Source of the DNA: Bacillaceae bacterium JMAK1
GTDB lineage: Bacteria > Bacillota > Bacilli > Bacillales > Marinococcaceae
Direction of reading: 5' to 3'
NCBI GenBank assembly: GCA_012970285.1
Contig: JIBW01000003.1
Coordinates: 62,001 to 126,000, forward strand
Length of the DNA: 64,000 nt
The translations under genes and the position numbers were made by a program. The notes beneath the pieces were generated by a model, which searched no databases, had not been told where the DNA came from, and saw only the letters and a program-made list of their open reading frames with translations. Positions 59,063 to 64,000 of this stretch are shown in pieces (position 1 is the first letter of the stretch; each line of letters opens with the position of its first letter).

Positions 59063-59932
59063 ATGCCATTAGTTTCCATGACAGAGATGCTGAAAACGGC
59101 TAAGGAGAACCAATATGCCGTTGGTCAATACAACTTAAACAACATGGAGTTTACACAAGCCATTTTACAAGCAGCTGAGGAGGAAAAGTCTCCTCTTATT
59201 TGCGGTGTGTCTGAAGGTGCCGCTAAATATATGGGAGGGTTTGAAGCCGTTGTTAAAATGGTGGAATCCTACATGAAAGCGTACAATGTGACCGTTCCTG
59301 TAGCGATCCACTTAGATCACGGATCAAGCTTCGAAACGTGTGCCCAAGCAATCAAAGCAGGTTTTACATCTGTTATGATTGACGGATCTCACTACCCATT
59401 AGAAGAAAACATTGCGTTAACGAAGAAAGTCGTAGAAATGGCGCATGCAGTCGGAGTCTCTGTAGAAGCGGAACTTGGACGCATCGGTGGTCAAGAAGAC
59501 GATATTGTCGTTGACGAAGCGGAAGCAAACTATGCAATTCCAGAAGAGTGTGAGCGCCTTGTTAAAGAAACAGGTGTTGATTGCTTTGCTCCTGCACTCG
59601 GTTCAGTTCATGGTCCTTACAAAGGCGAACCGAACCTTGGATTCAAGCAAATGGAAGAAATCAATAAGCTTGTTGGCTTAACACCACTCGTGCTCCACGG
59701 CGGGACAGGTCTTCCAGTTGATGATGTAAAGCGTGCGATTGAATACGGACACGCGAAAGTTAACGTGAACACAGAAAGTCAAATTGCTGCAACGAACGCG
59801 GTTAAAGAAGTGTTCGAAAACAGCCCGAACCAATACGACCCAAGAAAATACATGGGACCTGCACGAGATGCAATTAAAGAAACAGTTAAAGGCAAGATGC
59901 GCGACTTTGGATCAGCAGGAAAAGCAAACTAA
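59063..59932 (+). CDS. fbaA: Class II fructose-bisphosphate aldolase
   Basis: Zinc-dependent aldolase of glycolysis and gluconeogenesis. The 289 residues show zinc ligands in HLDHGSS (about 81-87), SVHGPYKG and LHGGTGLP, with the EAELGRIGG loop. AGGAGG precedes the ATG. It starts the fbaA-tal-murZ-glpX-rho run conserved from B. subtilis, with tal 17 bp downstream. Confidence 0.97.
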   Translation: MPLVSMTEMLKTAKENQYAVGQYNLNNMEFTQAILQAAEEEKSPLICGVSEGAAKYMGGFEAVVKMVESYMKAYNVTVPVAIHLDHGSSFETCAQAIKAGFTSVMIDGSHYPLEENIALTKKVVEMAHAVGVSVEAELGRIGGQEDDIVVDEAEANYAIPEECERLVKETGVDCFAPALGSVHGPYKGEPNLGFKQMEEINKLVGLTPLVLHGGTGLPVDDVKRAIEYGHAKVNVNTESQIAATNAVKEVFENSPNQYDPRKYMGPARDAIKETVKGKMRDFGSAGKAN

Positions 59933-59949
59933 AGGTTAGGTGTGAGAGC

Positions 59950-60603
59950 ATGAAGTTTTTCATTGATACAGCAAACCTAGATGAAATTAAAAAAGCCCAC
60001 GATCTTGGCATTCTTGACGGGGTAACAACGAACCCGAGTCTTGTAGCCAAAGAAGGCATTGATTTTAAAGAACGTCTTAAAGAAATTACGTCTCTTGTAA
60101 ATGGCTCTGTAAGTGCAGAAGTAATCGCACTTGAAGCAGATGCAATGATTGAAGAAGGAAAAGAATTAGCTGCTGTAGCACCAAATGTTACGGTGAAAGT
60201 ACCGATGACAGTTGAAGGACTCAAAGCAGTTAAAGTGTTTACTGAACTCGGCATTGAGACGAACGTAACGCTCGTCTTCTCAAGCGTTCAAGCACTTTTA
60301 GCAGCTCGTGCTGGGGCGACGTACGTATCCCCGTTTTTAGGCCGTGTTGATGATATTGGCGGCAATGGTCTAGACCTTGTAGAAGAGATTGCTGATATCT
60401 TTGCGACACATGACATTGATACACAAATCATTGCAGCATCTGTACGCCACCCTGTTCATGTAACAGAGTCAGCAAAACGTGGTGCAGACATTGCAACGAT
60501 TCCGTATAAAGTTATTGAGCAACTTGCAGCACATCCGTTGACAGACCAAGGAATTGAGAAGTTTTTAGCAGACTGGGAAAAAGTTACAAACCAAAAAGGA
60601 TAA
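59950..60603 (+). CDS. tal: Transaldolase (FSA-type, YwjH)
   Basis: Pentose-phosphate enzyme of the small 217-residue transaldolase/fructose-6-phosphate aldolase family. The Schiff-base lysine is Lys83 in NVTVKVPMT; the N-terminal [14 protein letters not shown] and the C-terminal [15 protein letters not shown] are typical. It is 17 bp after fbaA and followed by a long hairpin. Confidence 0.95.
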   Translation: MKFFIDTANLDEIKKAHDLGILDGVTTNPSLVAKEGIDFKERLKEITSLVNGSVSAEVIALEADAMIEEGKELAAVAPNVTVKVPMTVEGLKAVKVFTELGIETNVTLVFSSVQALLAARAGATYVSPFLGRVDDIGGNGLDLVEEIADIFATHDIDTQIIAASVRHPVHVTESAKRGADIATIPYKVIEQLAAHPLTDQGIEKFLADWEKVTNQKG

Positions 60604-60609
60604 TGTCTA

Positions 60610-60652
60610 CCTTCCTCTCTTTTTGACAATTATAGTTAAAAAGAGGGGAAGG
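60610..60652 (+). repeat. Long hairpin after tal
   Basis: CCTTCCTCTCTTTTT pairs with AAAAAGAGGGGAAGG (15 bp with one G-U) around a 13-base loop. There is no T-run after it, so termination would be weak; it may be an mRNA end or processing signal. Confidence 0.5.
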
Positions 60653-60706
60653 TTACGTTCATAGACAGTTGCTTAAAAATTAAGATTTAAACCGAAGGAT
60701 GAGGAA

Positions 60707-62008
60707 GTGACGCAGCACATGGATAAGTTAATGGTTGAGGGTGGGCATCCACTTCATGGAGAAGTTCAAATCGGTGGAGCGAAGAACAGTGCGGTCGCAT
60801 TAATACCTGCAGCACTTTTAGCGGACTCACCAGTGACGATTGACAATTTGCCGAATATTTCAGATGTGGAAGTGTTAGCGGAGCTTGTTGAGCATATTGG
60901 AGGTCGTGTCAATCACAATGGTGATGCAATGACGATTGATCCAAGACAAGTGATGCCTATGCCACTTCCGAACGGGCGAGTCAAGCAGATGCGCGCGTCG
61001 TACTATATGATGGGGGCAATGCTAGGGCGCTTTAAAAAAGCTTCGATTGGTCTTCCTGGAGGCTGTAATTTAGGTCCAAGACCGATTGATCAACATATAA
61101 AAGGATTCGAAGCACTTGGTGCGGTCGTAACGAACGAACAAGGATCGATTTACTTACGAGCCAATGAATTAGTCGGTGCGAAGATTTATCTCGACGTCGT
61201 AAGCGTTGGTGCAACGATCAACATTATGCTTGCAGCGGTTAAGGCAAAAGGAAAAACGATCATTGAAAATGCCGCGAAAGAACCTGAGATCATCGATGTA
61301 GCGACACTTCTATCTAGCATGGGAGCAGACATTAAAGGTGCAGGTACCGATGTCATCCGTATTGAAGGTAAGGAAAAGCTTAAAGGCTGTGCTCACAGCA
61401 TTATTCCAGACCGGATCGAAGCGGGAACCTATATTATTGCTGCTGCTTGTATGGGATCAGACGTAGCCGTTCAAAACGTTATACCTGATCATTTAGAATC
61501 ATTACTCGCGAAGCTCGATGAAATGGGCGTTGATGTCGATAGTGATGACGATGCGGTTTATGTAAAAGGAAGCAACAACCGTTTGAAGGGTGTTGACATC
61601 AAAACACTCGTTCACCCTGGTTTTCCAACCGACTTACAACAGCCGGTTACGTCACTATTAGCAAAGGCTCAAGGGACGAGTATTATTACAGATACTATTT
61701 ATAATGCGCGTTTTAAACATATCGATGAACTACGCCGAATGGGTGCAGATATTAAAGTCGAAGGTCGTTCAGCAATGATTAATGGAGGGAAACGCCTCGA
61801 AGGTGCACGTGTGAAAGCGAGTGACCTTAGAGCGGGAGCCGCTCTAGTTATTGCAGGTCTTATGGCTGATGGTGTTACTGAAATTACGGGCGTTCATCAT
61901 ATTGATCGAGGTTATGAATCTCTTGAAGAGAAATTAAAAGGGCTCGGTGCAAAGCTTTGGCGGGAGAAAATGACTGAGGAAGAGCAAGAGCAACTAAAAA
62001 GTTCATAA
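60707..62008 (+). CDS. murZ: UDP-N-acetylglucosamine 1-carboxyvinyltransferase, MurZ-type
   Basis: Catalyses the first committed step of peptidoglycan synthesis, transferring enolpyruvate to UDP-GlcNAc. The 433 residues include the catalytic, fosfomycin-sensitive cysteine Cys120 in [11 protein letters not shown] and the N-terminal [14 protein letters not shown]. Its position before glpX and rho identifies it as the second copy (murAB/murZ), not the copy linked to atp genes. Start is GTG with AAGGA seven bases upstream. Confidence 0.95.
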   Translation: MTQHMDKLMVEGGHPLHGEVQIGGAKNSAVALIPAALLADSPVTIDNLPNISDVEVLAELVEHIGGRVNHNGDAMTIDPRQVMPMPLPNGRVKQMRASYYMMGAMLGRFKKASIGLPGGCNLGPRPIDQHIKGFEALGAVVTNEQGSIYLRANELVGAKIYLDVVSVGATINIMLAAVKAKGKTIIENAAKEPEIIDVATLLSSMGADIKGAGTDVIRIEGKEKLKGCAHSIIPDRIEAGTYIIAAACMGSDVAVQNVIPDHLESLLAKLDEMGVDVDSDDDAVYVKGSNNRLKGVDIKTLVHPGFPTDLQQPVTSLLAKAQGTSIITDTIYNARFKHIDELRRMGADIKVEGRSAMINGGKRLEGARVKASDLRAGAALVIAGLMADGVTEITGVHHIDRGYESLEEKLKGLGAKLWREKMTEEEQEQLKSS

Positions 62009-62025
62009 CAAAGGGGCATGGTACA

Positions 62026-62994
62026 ATGGAACGTAGCTTATCCATGGAACTTGTGCGTGTTACTGAAGCGGCAGCACTTTCTGCAGCACGTTGGATGGGA
62101 CGGGGAATGAAAGAAGAAGCGGATGACGCAGCAACAAGCGCCATGCGTGATGTATTCGATACAATCCCGATGAAAGGGACCGTTGTCATCGGCGAGGGCG
62201 AGAAAGATGAAGCTCCAATGCTTTATATCGGGGAAAAGCTCGGAAATGGTTTTGGACCTCGTGTGGATGTGGCAGTAGATCCAGTTGAAGGCACGAATAT
62301 TGTAGCTGCCGGTACGTGGAATGCGCTTGCGGTCTTGGCTGTTGCCGATGACGGAATGTTGTTACATGCTCCAGATATGTATATGGAGAAAATTGCTGTA
62401 GGTCCTGAAGCTGTAGGAGTGATTAGTCTTGATGCAACCGTGGAAGAGAATTTGAAAGCGGTCGCAAAAGCGAAATCTAAAAATGTCGAGGATCTCGTCG
62501 TAAGCATCTTACAACGTGATCGTCATAAGCAGTTAATCGAAGAAATTCGCCAAGCTGGAGCTCGAATCAAACTCATTCAAGACGGTGACGTTGCAGCAGC
62601 TATTAACACGGCGTTCGATGAAACAGGTATGGATTTACTAATGGGAACAGGGGGAGCTCCTGAAGGAGTGATCTCTGCAGTAGCTTTAAAATGTCTCGGG
62701 GGAGAATTCCAAGGTCGTCTATTACCTAAAGACGATGCGGAAGAAGCAAGGTGTCATCAAATGGGGATTGAGGACACATCGAAAGTGTTATTTATGGACG
62801 ATCTTGTCGGTGGTGATGACTGTATTTTTGCAGCAACAGGTGTTACCGACGGGGAATTATTAAAAGGCGTTCATTATAAGAGTACGAAAGCAACGACGCA
62901 ATCTCTTGTCATGAGGGCGAGATCAGGAACTGTACGCTTTATTGATGGAAAGCATAACGTTGCGAAGAAACCCGACTTTGTCATGAAGAATTAA
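62026..62994 (+). CDS. glpX: Fructose-1,6-bisphosphatase class II (GlpX)
   Basis: Gluconeogenic phosphatase, 322 residues, of the lithium-sensitive phosphatase fold. Metal/phosphate motifs are [14 protein letters not shown] and [12 protein letters not shown]; the fold continues with MGTGGAPEG. Equivalent to B. subtilis ywjI between murZ and rho. Start ATG lies 17 bp after murZ, with AAAGGGG upstream; a hairpin follows at 63008. Confidence 0.95.
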   Translation: MERSLSMELVRVTEAAALSAARWMGRGMKEEADDAATSAMRDVFDTIPMKGTVVIGEGEKDEAPMLYIGEKLGNGFGPRVDVAVDPVEGTNIVAAGTWNALAVLAVADDGMLLHAPDMYMEKIAVGPEAVGVISLDATVEENLKAVAKAKSKNVEDLVVSILQRDRHKQLIEEIRQAGARIKLIQDGDVAAAINTAFDETGMDLLMGTGGAPEGVISAVALKCLGGEFQGRLLPKDDAEEARCHQMGIEDTSKVLFMDDLVGGDDCIFAATGVTDGELLKGVHYKSTKATTQSLVMRARSGTVRFIDGKHNVAKKPDFVMKN

Positions 62995-63007
62995 TTCGTA
63001 ACACCTC

Positions 63008-63080
63008 AGAATTCGTTGTTCCCAACTCGTCCAAAAGTATGGTACGTTAAGTACAACGAATTCTCGTTTTATCTGTTTTT
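63008..63080 (+). terminator. Terminator of glpX
   Basis: AGAATTCGTTGT (63008-63019) and ACAACGAATTCT (63053-63064) are perfect 12-bp arms enclosing 33 bases; CGTTTTATCTGTTTTT follows. Confidence 0.75.
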
Positions 63081-63196
63081 CCAAACCTCCCATAACATTC
63101 GAAGTTTTCCTTCTAATGCCCTGCCTTTCGTAATGATCCCAAGACGACTAACAATAAATTGAACTAATAAGTAACTTAAGAAAGTGGTGAAGACGT

Positions 63197-64000
63197 TTGA
63201 GTTATACATTAGCTGAACTCGAGCAAAAGACACTTCGAGATTTATATAAGCTCGCAAAAGAGCTGAAGATCTCTTACTACAGTAAATTAACGAAGCAAGA
63301 GCTTGTTTTTGCACTATTAAAAGGGCAAGCAGAACAAGATGGTCTCATGTTTATGGAAGGTGTTTTAGAGATCATTCAAACAGAAGGGTATGGGTTTTTA
63401 CGTCCGATTAACTATTTACCTAGCTCAGAGGATATCTACATTTCTGCCTCACAAATCCGTCGTTTTGACTTAAGAAATGGGGATCGTGTCTCAGGTAAGG
63501 TAAGGAAGCCTAAGGACAATGAACGCTATCACGGTTTGTTACAAGTGTCTGCTGTAAACGGAGACGAACCAGACCATGCGAAAGAACGTCCGCATTTCCC
63601 AGCATTAACGCCGCTATTCCCGGATAAGAAAATCCAACTTGAAACAAATCCTGGGCGATTATCAGCGCGTATTATCGATATCGTAACCCCAGTTGGTTTC
63701 GGACAACGTGGACTCATCGTAGCTCCACCAAAAGCCGGGAAAACGTCTTTACTCAAGCAAGTAGCAAATAGCATCTCTGAAAATCACCCTGACGCAGAGT
63801 TAATCGTTTTGCTTATTGATGAGCGTCCTGAGGAAGTTACCGATATTGAGCGCTCTGTTCAAGGTGAAGTTGTCCATTCTACGTTTGATGAAGTGCCAGA
63901 GAACCACATTAAAGTGACTGAACTCGTTTTAGAAAGAGCAATGCGTCTCGTTGAGCAACGCAAAGACGTAATCATCTTAATGGATAGTTTAACTCGTCTT
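63197..64000 (+). CDS. rho: Transcription termination factor Rho, 3'-truncated by window edge
   Basis: RNA-dependent hexameric ATPase that ends transcription. 268 codons are visible, running off the right edge with no stop. The N-terminal helical and cold-shock RNA-binding domains (about 50-125, GVLEIIQTEGYGFLRP, YISASQIRRFDLRNGDRVSG) and the Walker A APPKAGKTSLL are present, with the LIDERPEEV and ILMDSLTRL motifs. The start is TTG at 63197 (MSYTLAELEQKTL), with AGTGGTG, a weak RBS, nine bases upstream. Confidence 0.96.
   Translation, partial: MSYTLAELEQKTLRDLYKLAKELKISYYSKLTKQELVFALLKGQAEQDGLMFMEGVLEIIQTEGYGFLRPINYLPSSEDIYISASQIRRFDLRNGDRVSGKVRKPKDNERYHGLLQVSAVNGDEPDHAKERPHFPALTPLFPDKKIQLETNPGRLSARIIDIVTPVGFGQRGLIVAPPKAGKTSLLKQVANSISENHPDAELIVLLIDERPEEVTDIERSVQGEVVHSTFDEVPENHIKVTELVLERAMRLVEQRKDVIILMDSLTRL

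Overview
The window looks like a chromosomal segment close to the replication origin of a low-to-moderate GC, spore-forming Bacillaceae, probably an alkaliphile or haloalkaliphile. The conserved genes are collinear with the B. subtilis block that runs from walRKHIJ to rho. Spore genes (gerQ, cwlJ, spo0F, pbpG) are present. Many extracytoplasmic proteins are unusually acidic (WalH, WalI, HtrC, a lipoprotein, penicillin acylase), which is an inference toward alkaline or saline habitat. Most conserved genes lie on the + strand, so replication probably runs left to right from an origin to the left. A near-perfect parS site (5736) and a DnaA-box cluster upstream of rlmH (4348-4431) fit this.

Layout. 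1-8.5 kb: walH(partial)-walI-walJ-htrC, rlmH, ung and the ywdI/ywdK pair. 8.5-14 kb: RsbR-like STAS protein, HxlR regulator with its own palindromic operator, small multidrug export protein, 7Fe ferredoxin, a clpP-sigma-factor pair and an ABC exporter. 14-20 kb, mostly minus strand: gerQ/cwlJ, metE, hemQ, an enoyl-CoA hydratase with a FadR-type operator, lipL. 20-28.6 kb: small membrane protein plus Qnr-like pentapeptide protein, ywfO, ywgA, ywhD, penicillin acylase, pbpG. 28.6-39 kb, accessory block: rhodanese/membrane/TlpA-like genes behind a CsoR/CstR-type operator, divergent aroK/aroD with an array of palindromes, a permease, a small Cys-rich protein, class I ribonucleotide reductase with NrdR boxes, an acidic lipoprotein, guaD. 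39-48.6 kb: ywiB-argS, then hydrolase, ABC ATPase, SDR, peptidases, a general-stress flavin protein, cardiolipin synthase. 48.7-55.1 kb: FadR-controlled fatty-acid oxidation operon (fadF, thiolase, two acyl-CoA dehydrogenases, TetR regulator). 55.2-64 kb: rpoE, a hidden 56-aa gene, attenuated pyrG, ywjG, spo0F, fbaA, transaldolase, murZ, glpX and the first 268 codons of rho.

Most notable: (1) a sigma-factor ORF that reads straight through a strong intrinsic terminator with no stop codon before it, immediately downstream of clpP, so its mRNA is predicted to be non-stop; (2) two unlinked small genes (33634 and 55965, the second under 60 aa) that share the block EIVINNNLINGPGVVT and have mother-cell-like -10 elements; (3) three palindromes spaced about 21 bp between divergent aroK and aroD; (4) several readable regulons (FadR, NrdR, CsoR/CstR-type, HxlR, pyrG reiterative-transcription attenuation). 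No rRNA, tRNA, CRISPR array, IS element or prophage was recognised.
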